Positions 1 to 8,508 of a stretch of 14,471 bases of DNA are shown piece after piece. Source of the stretch: Candidatus Aerophobota bacterium. Lineage in GTDB: Bacteria; Aerophobota; Aerophobia; Aerophobales; B3-G15. How positions within the stretch are numbered: position 1 is the stretch's first letter; the number at the start of each line of letters is the position of its first letter. Under the pieces are notes generated by a model. The model ran no database searches. It saw only the letters and a program-made list of their open reading frames with translations, and was not told the DNA's origin. The position numbers and the translations under genes are program-made. The DNA lies in the NCBI GenBank assembly GCA_021163905.1, contig JAGGTG010000002.1, positions 1 to 14,471 of the forward strand, read 5' to 3'.

Positions 1-31
1 GGTTACATTATATATGGCTTAGCGCGGTAAT

Positions 32-60
32 TTGACTACTATAGGATAATGTAGTATACT
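32..60 (+). promoter_or_regulatory. sigma-70-type promoter of the purH operon
   Basis: TTGACT at 32-37 (5 of 6 to the -35 consensus) is followed by a 17-bp spacer and TATACT at 55-60 (5 of 6 to the -10 consensus). Transcription would start near 66-68, giving a leader of about 50 nt before the purH ATG at 118. This is the best promoter match I found on the plus strand, and it sits just before a run of closely packed genes. The spacer also contains a small dyad, ACTAC at 35-39 and GTAGT at 51-55. Start-site mapping has not been done, so activity is inferred. Confidence 0.75.
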
Positions 61-73
61 TTTAGGCTAAAAG
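59..73. promoter_or_regulatory. palindrome over the purH start site, possible operator
   Basis: CTTTTAG at 59-65 and CTAAAAG at 67-73 are exact reverse complements around a single central G. The dyad begins within the -10 hexamer and covers the expected transcription start, which is a typical place for a repressor to block polymerase. It does not resemble the E. coli PurR box or the Bacillus PurBox as I know them. The role as an operator is inference from position and symmetry; a short RNA hairpin is not plausible with a one-base loop. Confidence 0.4.
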
Positions 74-103
74 ACACTTTGAAAGAAAATAAAAATAGTA
101 TTC

Positions 104-110
104 AAGGAGA
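104..110 (+). promoter_or_regulatory. ribosome binding site that fixes the purH start
   Basis: AAGGAGA lies 7 nt before the ATG at 118. An in-frame TTG exists upstream at 79, but it has no such site, and the extra 13 residues it would add do not look like the start of the PurH family. Confidence 0.8.
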
Positions 111-117
111 AAGTTTA

Positions 118-1680
118 ATGCCCAAAATTAAAAGAGCTCTTATAAGTGTATGGGATAAAACTGGAATCGTTGATTTTGCAAAATCTCTTGGGGACCTGGG
201 AGTAGAGATCCTCTCAACTGGAGGAACAGCCAGACTTTTAAAAGATGCAAAGATTCCGGTGAAAGAAGTTTCTCAGTATACCGGAGCACCTGAGATATTA
301 AAGGGAAGGGTAAAGACCCTGCATCCCAAAATCCATGGAGGCCTGCTTGCCTTAAGAGATGATTCCGATCAAATGGAGGAGGTGAGAAGGCAAGGAATTG
401 AGCTTATTGACATGGTTGTGGTTAATCTTTATCCCTTTGCCGATGTGATAAAAAATAAGGAAGTTTCCCTGGAAGATGCTCTTGAAAATATAGATATAGG
501 GGGACCTACTATGCTAAGATCCGGGGCAAAGAACTTTAAAAATGTTGCTGTTGTGTCCAGCCCCAAACAGTATAATCTGGTTCTTGAAGAGCTTAAAAGA
601 AACAACGGATGCTTAAGCGAGAGGACCTGTTACAAATTAGCTATTGAAGTCTTTCAGCTTACAAGCTCATACGATAGTGTAATAGCGAATTACTTTGCAC
701 AAAAAGAGGGGGTAAGATTTCCCTCAACTTTAACTTTTGCTTTTAAAAAAGTAATGGATCTCCGTTACGGAGAAAATCCCCATCAAAAAGCAGCTTTTTA
801 CCAGGATTGGAATCCTCCTGAAGGAACACTCCCTTTGGCTGAGAAACTCTGGGGGAAAGAGGTCTCATTTAACAATCTTCTGGATTTTCAAGCTGCTTTA
901 AAGATAGCAGGCGATATGGATAATCCCTTTGTAGTGGTAATAAAGCATAACAATCCCTGTGGAGCTGCAGAAGGTGATAGCCTGGAAGATGCCTGTGTAA
1001 AAGCTTTTCAGGGAGATCCTGTTTCTGCTTTTGGCAGCATTGTGGGATTAAATAGAAAAGTAGATGCACAAACAGCAGACTTTATCGCCAGTCCAGATAG
1101 ATTTATTGAAGGAATAATTGCTCCAGACTATACTCAGGATGCTTTAAAAATTTTAAAAGAAAAAAGACCCTGGGGGAAAAGAGTTATTATCCTTAAGATT
1201 GATTTTTCTTCAGATGAGAAGATAGGGGAAGATATGAGAAGAATAAGAGGAGGATTGTTAATCCAGGACGAGGATACCAGACTTTATCAGGATGATGTCC
1301 TAAGAGTTGTTACAACAAGACATCCTTCTAAGACGGAAAAAAATGATCTGGAATTTGCCTGGAAGATCTGCAGGTACGTTAAATCTAATGCTATCCTGAT
1401 AGCAAAAGAAAAGGCAGTGGTAGGGGTAGGTGCGGGTCAGATGAGTAGAATAGATGCTGCTCTTATTGCTATAAGAAAAGCAGGAAAAAGAACAGAAGGA
1501 GCAGTTTTAGCTTCTGATGCCTTTTTCCCGTTTCCCGATGTGGTAGAAGAAGCAGGTAGGTCCGGGATAACAGCGATTATTCAGCCAGGAGGAGCCTTAA
1601 GGGATAATGAGGTTATCAAAATGGCCAATAAATATAATATAGCTATGGTGTTTACAGGGATTAGACATTTTCTTCATTGA
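118..1680 (+). CDS. purH: Bifunctional AICAR formyltransferase / IMP cyclohydrolase
   Basis: This cytoplasmic enzyme carries out the last two steps of purine synthesis: 10-formyl-THF-dependent formylation of AICAR to FAICAR, then ring closure to IMP. The 520-residue protein has the usual family length and two-domain layout. The MGS-like cyclohydrolase domain occupies about residues 1-195, with STGGTA at 33-38 and KTLHPKIHGG at 66-75. The transformylase domain follows, with LRYGENPHQ at 215-223 and the KHNNPCG signature at 276-282, whose Lys-His pair is catalytic. The C-terminal block (IIQPGG near 487-492, VFTG..RH at 511-517) is intact. It is the first gene of the plus-strand operon, with its own promoter and a strong ribosome site. 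glyA starts 20 bp downstream. Identification is very secure. Confidence 0.97.
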   Translation: MPKIKRALISVWDKTGIVDFAKSLGDLGVEILSTGGTARLLKDAKIPVKEVSQYTGAPEILKGRVKTLHPKIHGGLLALRDDSDQMEEVRRQGIELIDMVVVNLYPFADVIKNKEVSLEDALENIDIGGPTMLRSGAKNFKNVAVVSSPKQYNLVLEELKRNNGCLSERTCYKLAIEVFQLTSSYDSVIANYFAQKEGVRFPSTLTFAFKKVMDLRYGENPHQKAAFYQDWNPPEGTLPLAEKLWGKEVSFNNLLDFQAALKIAGDMDNPFVVVIKHNNPCGAAEGDSLEDACVKAFQGDPVSAFGSIVGLNRKVDAQTADFIASPDRFIEGIIAPDYTQDALKILKEKRPWGKRVIILKIDFSSDEKIGEDMRRIRGGLLIQDEDTRLYQDDVLRVVTTRHPSKTEKNDLEFAWKICRYVKSNAILIAKEKAVVGVGAGQMSRIDAALIAIRKAGKRTEGAVLASDAFFPFPDVVEEAGRSGITAIIQPGGALRDNEVIKMANKYNIAMVFTGIRHFLH

Positions 1681-1700
1681 TTATCTGGAAGGATAAAAGA

Positions 1701-2957
1701 ATGATAACAGATTCACTAAAAAATGTGGACCAAGAAATAGAAAGGCTTATTCAAAGGGAAATTTATCGACAACAGCATACCCTTGTCCTTATACCTTCTG
1801 AGAACTATGCAAGTCTTGCTGTTCTTGAAGCTCAGGGTTCTGTTCTTAATAACAAATACGCAGAAGGGTATATTGGTAAAAGGTACTACCAGGGTTGTAA
1901 GCTAATAGATGAAATTGAATATATTGCTATAAAAAGGGCCAAGGAATTATTTGGTGCAGAGTATGTAAATGTTCAACCTCATTCAGGAACTGGGGCAAAT
2001 ATAGCTGTATATCAGGCTCTTTTAAAACCCGGGGAGAAGATCCTTTCTCTTAAGTTAACTCAGGGAGGTCATCTTTCCCATGGTAAGGAAGGCTCTCTTC
2101 CTTTTAAATATCATACAATTGTAAATTATGGAGTTGATAGGAAAACAGAGAGATTTGATCTTGATGAGATAAGAAAATTAGCTAAAAAAGAAAAACCACG
2201 TCTTATAATTGTGGGAGCCAGCTCTTATCCTCGCAGGATAGATTTTAAACCCTGGCGTGAAATTGCCGATGAGATAGGAGCGTATCTGATGGTTGATGCT
2301 GCTCATATAATAGGTTTAATTGCAGGGGGAGTCCACCCTGATCCTGTTCCCTATGCCGATGTAGTTACCGCTACTACACAGAAAACACTTAGGGGTCCAA
2401 GGGGAGCTTTTATTCTCTGTCGAAAGGAATTTGCCAGTGCAATTGATAAAGCTGTATTTCCTGGAACCCAGGGAGGGCCATTTATGCATATTATAGCAGC
2501 AAAAGCTGTTTGCTTCAAAGAAGCATCAGATCCCTCTTTTAAAGATTATCAGCGACAGATAGTTGCTAATTGCAGATCTTTAGCGGATGTTTTGGTAAAT
2601 GAGGGATTCAGACTGGTAACTGGAGGAACCGATAATCACCTCTTAATTATAGATCTCTCATCTCAAAAATTAACTGGAGAACAGGCAGCTATTTTGTTAG
2701 AAGAAGCTGGAATCATAGTAAATAAAAACTGTATCCCCTTTGATCCATTGCCTCCCTCTATAACATCTGGAATCCGTCTGGGTACACCTGCCTTAACGAC
2801 AAGGGGCATGAAAGAGGAACAGATGAGGTTAATTGGCCAATGGATAGGAGAAGTTTTAAAGAACCCCCACAAAAAACAGATACGTGAGAAGATAAGAACA
2901 AAGGTGGAAGGTCTCTGCAGGGATTTTCCTATTTACAAGGGGTTTTCTCAAGAATAA
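1701..2957 (+). CDS. glyA: Serine hydroxymethyltransferase (divergent)
   Basis: This PLP enzyme interconverts serine + THF and glycine + 5,10-methylene-THF, the main source of one-carbon units. The 418-residue protein has the family's usual length. The ATG at 1701 is chosen because GGAAGG lies 8 nt before it; the in-frame TTG at 1677 overlaps the purH stop and has no ribosome site. Retained residues include the PLP lysine K228, D199 and H202 (VDAAHI), the stacking H124 (GGHLSHG), E55, Y63 (KRYY) and R359 (TSGIRLGTPA). Four usually conserved positions differ: Q227 replaces the His before the PLP lysine, Q121 replaces the first His of HGGH, G98 replaces Gln in SGSQAN, and I58 replaces Pro in GYPGKRYY. 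Placement between purH and folC argues for the normal folate role. A change in substrate preference, for example towards aldolase activity, cannot be excluded. Confidence 0.92.
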   Translation: MITDSLKNVDQEIERLIQREIYRQQHTLVLIPSENYASLAVLEAQGSVLNNKYAEGYIGKRYYQGCKLIDEIEYIAIKRAKELFGAEYVNVQPHSGTGANIAVYQALLKPGEKILSLKLTQGGHLSHGKEGSLPFKYHTIVNYGVDRKTERFDLDEIRKLAKKEKPRLIIVGASSYPRRIDFKPWREIADEIGAYLMVDAAHIIGLIAGGVHPDPVPYADVVTATTQKTLRGPRGAFILCRKEFASAIDKAVFPGTQGGPFMHIIAAKAVCFKEASDPSFKDYQRQIVANCRSLADVLVNEGFRLVTGGTDNHLLIIDLSSQKLTGEQAAILLEEAGIIVNKNCIPFDPLPPSITSGIRLGTPALTTRGMKEEQMRLIGQWIGEVLKNPHKKQIREKIRTKVEGLCRDFPIYKGFSQE

Positions 2958-2991
2958 TTGCTTTCAGAAAAGTCACCACTCGAGTAAAAAT

Positions 2992-4317
2992 ATGTTCTCC
3001 TATAAACAAGCCTTAAGCTATCTTAATTCATTTATAAATTACGAAAAAAAGACAGATGTGACTTACAATAAGAGATTATTTAATTTAAAGAGAATGGAGG
3101 ATATTCTCAGTGAGTTAGGTAACCCTCATCGCTTTTTGAAAACCATTCATATTGCGGGGACAAAAGGCAAAGGATCTACCGCAGCAATAATTTCTTCTAT
3201 ATTAACCTCTGGAGGTTATAAAGTGGGCCTTTATACCTCCCCCCATTTAATATCACCCAGGGAGAGGATAAGGGTTGGTAACAGGCTTATAAGTGAAGAT
3301 GAATTTTCTTATCTTATGTTCCAGATAAAGTCTGCTGTGGAAAGCTTAAAACCAGCTCGTCCAACATTCTTTGAAATATATACCGCTATTGCCTTTACCT
3401 ATTTTTATCAGAAAAAGGTAGATATAGCAGTAGTTGAGGTAGGACTTGGGGGAAGACTTGATGCAACAAATGTGATTAGACCCCTCGTGGGAGTGATTAC
3501 CCCTGTAAGTATTGATCATACAAAACAGCTTGGAAATGATGTTATATCTATTGCAAGGGAAAAAGCAGGAATAATAAAACCTGGTTTAAGGATTGTGATT
3601 TCCCGTCAGGAAGATTCCGTTGTTTCTCTTTTTCAAAAAATATGCAGAGAAAAAAAAGCGGCTATTTACAGGGTGGGAAAGGACATTAAATTTAAAGTAA
3701 TTAAAGCTACTACCAAATATCAGATATTTGAAGTTCAGGGACTTTTGCGAAAGTACAGTCCCCTTTTTCTTCCACTTCCCGGAGAGCACCAAATCTGGAA
3801 TGCTGCTACAGCCATTGGAGCGGTAGAAGTTCTACAGGATTATGGATTTATGATACATCCGATAGATTTTGATCATGGACTCAGGAGGGTTAACTGGCCC
3901 GGAAGAATCCAGATAATTCCTGAAAGACCTCCCCTGCTATTAGATTGTGCACACAATGGAGACTCTGCTCGCTCTCTTGCCAGCTTTTTAAAAAAATTTT
4001 ATCCAGGGAAAAAAATAGCATTGATTCTGGCTATATTAAAGAACAAAGATGTTGATGCAATAGCCAGTGCTCTTTGCCCCATAGCAGATAGGGTAATTAT
4101 TACCAGGGTTAGTAGTCCAAGAGCCTTGCCACCCGAGCAAATATGGTCTAAAATTAAAAGGTATTCAAATTTCGAACCTCTTATAGAAAATAGTGTAAAG
4201 ACAGCTATTGAGAGGGCAAAAATGATATTGAAAAAAAGAGGACTTATCTGTATTACCGGATCAGTTTATCTTGTGGGTGAGGTTTTAAATTTATTTGAAA
4301 ATAATAAAAAAATTTAA
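2992..4317 (+). CDS. folC: Folylpolyglutamate synthase / dihydrofolate synthase
   Basis: This Mur-ligase-type ATP enzyme adds glutamate to folates (and in many bacteria also to dihydropteroate), retaining them in the cell and improving their use by enzymes such as PurH and GlyA. The 441-residue protein carries the ATP loop GTKGKGST at 56-63, TSPHL at 82-86, EVGLGGRLDATN at 149-160, the metal-site region around DHTKQLG at 175-181 with EKAGIIKPG after it, WPGR at 302-305, LDCAHN at 318-323 and the C-terminal GSVYLVGE at 423-430. The first residues match the usual family start. Only a weak GAG ribosome site precedes the ATG, so translation may depend on transcription and ribosome flow from glyA, 34 bp upstream. 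Whether it has both activities or only folylpolyglutamate synthase cannot be told from sequence alone. Confidence 0.92.
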   Translation: MFSYKQALSYLNSFINYEKKTDVTYNKRLFNLKRMEDILSELGNPHRFLKTIHIAGTKGKGSTAAIISSILTSGGYKVGLYTSPHLISPRERIRVGNRLISEDEFSYLMFQIKSAVESLKPARPTFFEIYTAIAFTYFYQKKVDIAVVEVGLGGRLDATNVIRPLVGVITPVSIDHTKQLGNDVISIAREKAGIIKPGLRIVISRQEDSVVSLFQKICREKKAAIYRVGKDIKFKVIKATTKYQIFEVQGLLRKYSPLFLPLPGEHQIWNAATAIGAVEVLQDYGFMIHPIDFDHGLRRVNWPGRIQIIPERPPLLLDCAHNGDSARSLASFLKKFYPGKKIALILAILKNKDVDAIASALCPIADRVIITRVSSPRALPPEQIWSKIKRYSNFEPLIENSVKTAIERAKMILKKRGLICITGSVYLVGEVLNLFENNKKI

Positions 4318-4362
4318 ATTATTGGTGATATTTAATTAAAAGGAAGGGAGGAAAGTTTTAAA

Positions 4363-6108
4363 ATGCCAAAAGGGGTTGCTGCTTCTCCGGGTATTGCTAT
4401 TGGTAAAGCTTATATACTGGAGAAAGAGAATCTCTGTATTCTTGAGTATAAAATAAAGCAGGAAGAGGTAGAAAGGGAAATAAAAAGATTTAAAAAAGCT
4501 GTTGAGGAATCAAAAAAACAAGTTCTTGAAATTAAGGATAAGGTAAGTAAAGAAATTGGGAAACAGGAGGCCTACATATTTCAATCTTATCTGAATATTC
4601 TCGAGGATCCTCTGTTAATTGATGGAACTATAGAAAAAATAAAAAATAGTAGACTTAATGCAGAGGCAGCTTTACGAGCTACCTATAAGAGTTTTCCCGA
4701 GAAGTTTAAAGCTATTCAATCCGAATTTATAAAGGAGCGATTTAGGGATGTTGAAGATGTAGCACAGAGAATACTTCAAAATCTTTTGGAACAACCCACA
4801 ATGAGTCTTTCCCATCTTGAGGAAAAGATAATTATTGTGGCATATGATCTTGCACCCTCGGATACTGTTTCAATAGATAAGGATAAGGTTCTTGGATTTG
4901 CAACTGATGTAGGCGGTAGAACTTCCCATACTGCGATAATGGCAAGGGCTCTTGAGATTCCTGCAGTTGTTGGACTAAGAGATATAACAAAAAAAGTTAA
5001 ACCAGGATCAACAATTATTGTTGACGGCAATAGCGGGAAAGTGATCATTAACCCCACTCCTCGTCAAATAGAAAGATACAAAGATAAAAAGAGGAAATTT
5101 TTAATATATAAAAAGAGCTTGGAAAACTTGAAATCTTTGCCACCAAAAACTATCGATGGAAGAGAGATCGAACTGGCGGCAAATATAGCAGGACCTGAGG
5201 AAGTGGATCTTGCAATGAGAGATGGAGCCGAAGGTGTGGGGCTTTATCGGACAGAGTATCTTTACATGAACAGATCATCTCTTCCCAGCGAGGAAGAGCA
5301 ACTTGAGGCTTACAGAGCTGTAGTAGAAAAAGTGGCTCCTTATTCGGTGATTATTCGAACTCTTGATCTGGGAGGTGATAAATTCCTATCACATTTCCCT
5401 GTTCCTCGAGAGATAAATCCTTTTATGGGATGCAGGGCAATTAGGCTATCTTTAGAGTTGGTGGAAGTTTTTAAAACACAGCTGCGTGCAATACTTAGAG
5501 CTGCAATGTATGGCAAAGTTAAGGTTATGTATCCTATGATATCTGCTCTGGAAGAAGTGAGAAAAGCCAACAGGATTTTATCTGAGGTAAAGGAAGAGCT
5601 AAAAAGAGAGGGACTTTCCTTTTCTGATTCTGTAGATATAGGAGTTATGATTGAGGTGCCTTCAGCTGCAGTTATGGCAGATATTCTGGCCAGGGAGGTG
5701 GATTTTTTTAGTCTTGGAACAAATGATTTAATTCAGTATACGCTTGCTGTAGATAGGGTAAATGAAAAGGTAGCTCATCTTTATCAGCCTCTTCACCCAA
5801 CAATTCTAAGACTTATTGATAATGTAGTTAAGGCTGCTCATCGGGAGGGAATATGGGTGGGAGCCTGTGGGGAAATGGCCAGCGATCCTCTGGGAGTAAG
5901 TGTGCTTCTGGGACTTGGAGTAGATGAGTTAAGTGTTGCCCCTACCAGTATTCTGGAGATAAAGAAGGTAATAAGAGAGCTAAACTGGGAAGAAACGCAA
6001 AAAATAGTCTCACATCTTCTTAATCTTGGTACTTCTAAACAGGTAAAAAGGTATCTTGATAGCAGGATTGGAAAGAAGATAAGAAAAATATTACAGGGAG
6101 GAGAATAA
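4363..6108 (+). CDS. ptsI: PTS enzyme I (phosphoenolpyruvate-protein phosphotransferase)
   Basis: Enzyme I takes phosphate from phosphoenolpyruvate onto a histidine and passes it to HPr, the first step of PTS sugar uptake or of PTS-based regulation. The 581-residue protein is full length. The phosphorylated histidine is H189 in GGRTSHTAIMAR, the same number as in E. coli. The PEP-binding barrel keeps R297 (LYRTEYL), R333 (RTLDLGGDK), E432 (MIEVPSA), D456 (SLGTNDLIQY) and C503 (GACGEMA). A good site, GGGAGG at 4346-4351, precedes the ATG. No HPr or EII gene is present in the window; the partner must be encoded elsewhere. The next gene begins 2 bp after the stop, and its ribosome site lies inside the last codons of this one, so the two are probably translationally coupled. 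The other members of this family, PEP synthase and PPDK, are longer and arranged differently. Confidence 0.94.
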   Translation: MPKGVAASPGIAIGKAYILEKENLCILEYKIKQEEVEREIKRFKKAVEESKKQVLEIKDKVSKEIGKQEAYIFQSYLNILEDPLLIDGTIEKIKNSRLNAEAALRATYKSFPEKFKAIQSEFIKERFRDVEDVAQRILQNLLEQPTMSLSHLEEKIIIVAYDLAPSDTVSIDKDKVLGFATDVGGRTSHTAIMARALEIPAVVGLRDITKKVKPGSTIIVDGNSGKVIINPTPRQIERYKDKKRKFLIYKKSLENLKSLPPKTIDGREIELAANIAGPEEVDLAMRDGAEGVGLYRTEYLYMNRSSLPSEEEQLEAYRAVVEKVAPYSVIIRTLDLGGDKFLSHFPVPREINPFMGCRAIRLSLELVEVFKTQLRAILRAAMYGKVKVMYPMISALEEVRKANRILSEVKEELKREGLSFSDSVDIGVMIEVPSAAVMADILAREVDFFSLGTNDLIQYTLAVDRVNEKVAHLYQPLHPTILRLIDNVVKAAHREGIWVGACGEMASDPLGVSVLLGLGVDELSVAPTSILEIKKVIRELNWEETQKIVSHLLNLGTSKQVKRYLDSRIGKKIRKILQGGE

Positions 6109-6110
6109 AT

Positions 6111-7187
6111 ATGTTAAATTTTTCTGATAATCTGGCTCAAATAGATAAGTCTAACATGAGGGATATTCTTCAAGGGTTTCCCCGACAGTGTGAGGAAGCG
6201 GTGAAGATGGGGAAGGAAATAGTATTGCCTTCATCCTTTAAGGATAGAACAATTGAAAAGGTACTTATCTGTGGTCTTGGAGGATCAGCAATAGGTGGGG
6301 ATATTTTGAGAACTCTTTTTTCCTCTCAAAAAGTTATGATAACAGTAAATAGAAATTACCATCTTCCATCTTTTGTTGATAGCAACACCCTCCTTTTTAT
6401 AGTTAGCTATTCAGGAAATACAGAGGAGACACTTTCCTGTTTTAAGGATGCTATAAAAAATAAATATCTTTTATTTTCAATAAGTAGTGGAGGAGAGCTT
6501 GAGAAATTAAGCAAAGAAAATAAAGTTCCCCATTTAAGGGTTCCCGGGGGTATGCCTCCCCGCTGTGCTGTTGGCTATATAACTATACCAATGATTATTC
6601 TGCTGGAGAGAGTTTTAAATGTTGAGCTATTTGACTATGGGGAATTGGTTGAGGTTATTTCTGTGCTCTCTGAAAAGTATTCTCCCGATTCAAAGGATAA
6701 TGATAATTTTGTTAAATCAACCGCTATAAAACTCAAAGGGAAAATACCTCTTATCTATGGGGTAGATGCTCTCACTGATGTTGTCGCACACAGGCTAAAA
6801 ACCCAGTTTAATGAGAACTCAAAGATCCATGCCATCTGGGATGTACTTCCTGAGATGAATCACAATGAGGTTGTGCCCTGGTCAGGAGAAGGAAAAGTAA
6901 ATCTCGAGATCTTTTTCCCGATATTTATAAGAGATAAAAAGGAAGATGAAAGGATAGCTCGCAGGATAGAGATAACCAAAGGACTTATAGAAAAAAAAGG
7001 AGTTGAATTTTGTGAGATATGGACAAAAGGTGATTCTCCTTTAACCAGAATTTTCTCCTCCATCTATACAGGTGATTGGATAAGTTTTTACTTAGCCTTA
7101 GCCCAGGGAGTAGATCCTACCCCAATTGTTTTTATTGATTTGTTAAAAAATGAACTTAAAAAATTTAAAGATGGGGGAAATGAATGA
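6111..7187 (+). CDS. Bifunctional phosphoglucose/phosphomannose isomerase
   Basis: This SIS-domain sugar isomerase converts glucose-6-P or mannose-6-P to fructose-6-P; the family is known from archaea and many deep-branching bacteria. The 358 residues match the family's usual size. The first SIS domain shows GLGGSAIGGD at 55-64 and SYSGNTEET at 99-107. PGGMPPRCAVGY at 145-156 corresponds to the family's PPR..LGY segment. The active-site block is KTQFNEN at 230-236 (catalytic Glu 235) and NHNE at 250-253 (catalytic His 251). GGGAGGA inside the end of ptsI serves as ribosome site. Pairing with enzyme I suggests a joint role in hexose-phosphate metabolism or mannose-based sugar nucleotide supply. 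It is distinct from classical Pgi, which is much longer. Dual specificity is inferred from the family and not provable here. Confidence 0.9.
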   Translation: MLNFSDNLAQIDKSNMRDILQGFPRQCEEAVKMGKEIVLPSSFKDRTIEKVLICGLGGSAIGGDILRTLFSSQKVMITVNRNYHLPSFVDSNTLLFIVSYSGNTEETLSCFKDAIKNKYLLFSISSGGELEKLSKENKVPHLRVPGGMPPRCAVGYITIPMIILLERVLNVELFDYGELVEVISVLSEKYSPDSKDNDNFVKSTAIKLKGKIPLIYGVDALTDVVAHRLKTQFNENSKIHAIWDVLPEMNHNEVVPWSGEGKVNLEIFFPIFIRDKKEDERIARRIEITKGLIEKKGVEFCEIWTKGDSPLTRIFSSIYTGDWISFYLALAQGVDPTPIVFIDLLKNELKKFKDGGNE

Positions 7188-8508
7188 CCTTTTTGATAAA
7201 AGATTAAAGGCTAAATTTAAAGATCTGGCTCCTCTTGCCGAGAGAATGAGACCGGATAAGCTGGAGGATTTTGTCGGACAGGATGAGATAGTGGGTCCGG
7301 GAACTCCTCTTAGAAAAGCAATTGAGGAAGATAAGCTTGTTTCAATAATCCTCTGGGGTCCTCCTGGATCGGGAAAAACCACTCTGGCCAGAATTATAGC
7401 TAAAATGACAAGGGCGCATTTTGAATCCTTTAGTGCTGTAACTTCAGGTATTCCTGCTTTAAAAAAGGTAATAGAAGAGGCTAAACAGAGAAGGAAATAC
7501 AATCTTCAAAAAACTATCCTTTTTGTTGATGAGTTACACCGTTTTAATAAAACCCAACAGGATGCTTTCCTGCCTTATGTAGAAGATGGTACAATTATTC
7601 TTATAGGAGCAACCACCGAAAATCCATCTTTTGAGGTTAATTCCCCTCTTTTGTCCCGATCAAGCGTTTACGTTTTAAAGCCACTATCCCCAGATGATCT
7701 TAAGAAAATAATTAAAAGAGCTCTTGAAGATAGGGAAAAGGGTCTTGGTAAATACAAGATAAAAATGGATCCGGAAGTTATGGATTATATAGTGCAGGCG
7801 GCCAATGGGGATGCAAGGGTAGCTTTAAATATACTTGAGTTATCATTTTTAAGTGCAAAAGATAAAAATACAGATATAGTCTGTATAACATCCAGGATAG
7901 TAACAAAGGTGATCCAGAGGAAAGTTTTAAGGTACGATAAAGTTGGTGAGGAGCACTATAATATTATCTCAGCTTTACATAAAAGTATGAGAGACTCTGA
8001 CCCTGATGCCTCTGTCTACTGGCTTGCCAGAATGTTGGAGGCAGGAGAGGATCCGGTGTACATAGCTCGCAGATTGGTTGTATTTGCCTCTGAGGATGTG
8101 GGAAATGCCGATCCTCAGGCTCTTCAGGTAGCGGTGGCTGCTATGCAGGCAGTCCAGTTTGTAGGGATGCCTGAGGCAAATCTTGCCTTAACACAGGCGG
8201 TAACTTATCTTGCCTGTGCTCCTAAAAGTAATGCGGTTTACAGAGCCTACTCAAAGGCTAAACAGGATATTGAAAAGACCGGTAACCTTCCTGTACCCCT
8301 GGTAATAAGAAATGCTCCTACCTCTCTTATGAGAAAATTAGGGTATGGAAAGGGATATAAATATGCCCATGATTTTCCTGGAGGATATGTAAAACAACAG
8401 CACCTCCCTCCTGAGCTTGAGGGTAGAGTTTACTATGAACCCACCGAGCGAGGATATGAAAAGAATATAAAGATGAGGATGGATAAACTAAAGGAAGAGA
8501 CTGAGTAA
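7180..8508 (+). CDS. rarA: Replication-associated recombination protein A (AAA+ ATPase)
   Basis: RarA (MgsA) is a clamp-loader-like AAA+ ATPase that acts at stalled replication forks with SSB and recombination proteins. From the ATG at 7180 the protein is 442 residues and begins MNDLFDKR, matching the family's usual DLF start. In-frame ATGs at 7150 and 7171 are possible, but they add residues atypical of the family and have no better ribosome site. Walker A GPPGSGKT is at 60-67, Walker B ILFVDELH at 113-120, sensor 1 GATTENPSF at 143-151 and the arginine finger R160 in LLSRS. The MgsA C-terminal tetramerisation domain follows, with SDPDASVYWLARM and the terminal YKYAHDFPGG block. It overlaps the preceding isomerase gene by 8 bp, so it is coupled to it. 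It is the last gene of the plus-strand operon. Confidence 0.93.
   Translation: MNDLFDKRLKAKFKDLAPLAERMRPDKLEDFVGQDEIVGPGTPLRKAIEEDKLVSIILWGPPGSGKTTLARIIAKMTRAHFESFSAVTSGIPALKKVIEEAKQRRKYNLQKTILFVDELHRFNKTQQDAFLPYVEDGTIILIGATTENPSFEVNSPLLSRSSVYVLKPLSPDDLKKIIKRALEDREKGLGKYKIKMDPEVMDYIVQAANGDARVALNILELSFLSAKDKNTDIVCITSRIVTKVIQRKVLRYDKVGEEHYNIISALHKSMRDSDPDASVYWLARMLEAGEDPVYIARRLVVFASEDVGNADPQALQVAVAAMQAVQFVGMPEANLALTQAVTYLACAPKSNAVYRAYSKAKQDIEKTGNLPVPLVIRNAPTSLMRKLGYGKGYKYAHDFPGGYVKQQHLPPELEGRVYYEPTERGYEKNIKMRMDKLKEETE

Noticed and set aside
1..30. 3' end of an upstream plus-strand gene (a frame ending at TAA 28-30 reads GYIIYGLAR)
   Set aside because: Nine residues are too few to support a gene, and all three frames close within the first 33 bases, so the choice would be arbitrary.
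7150..7179. Longer N-terminus of RarA from ATG at 7150
   Set aside because: The extra ten residues are encoded in the overlap with the isomerase gene and do not match the family start; no ribosome site is visible upstream.
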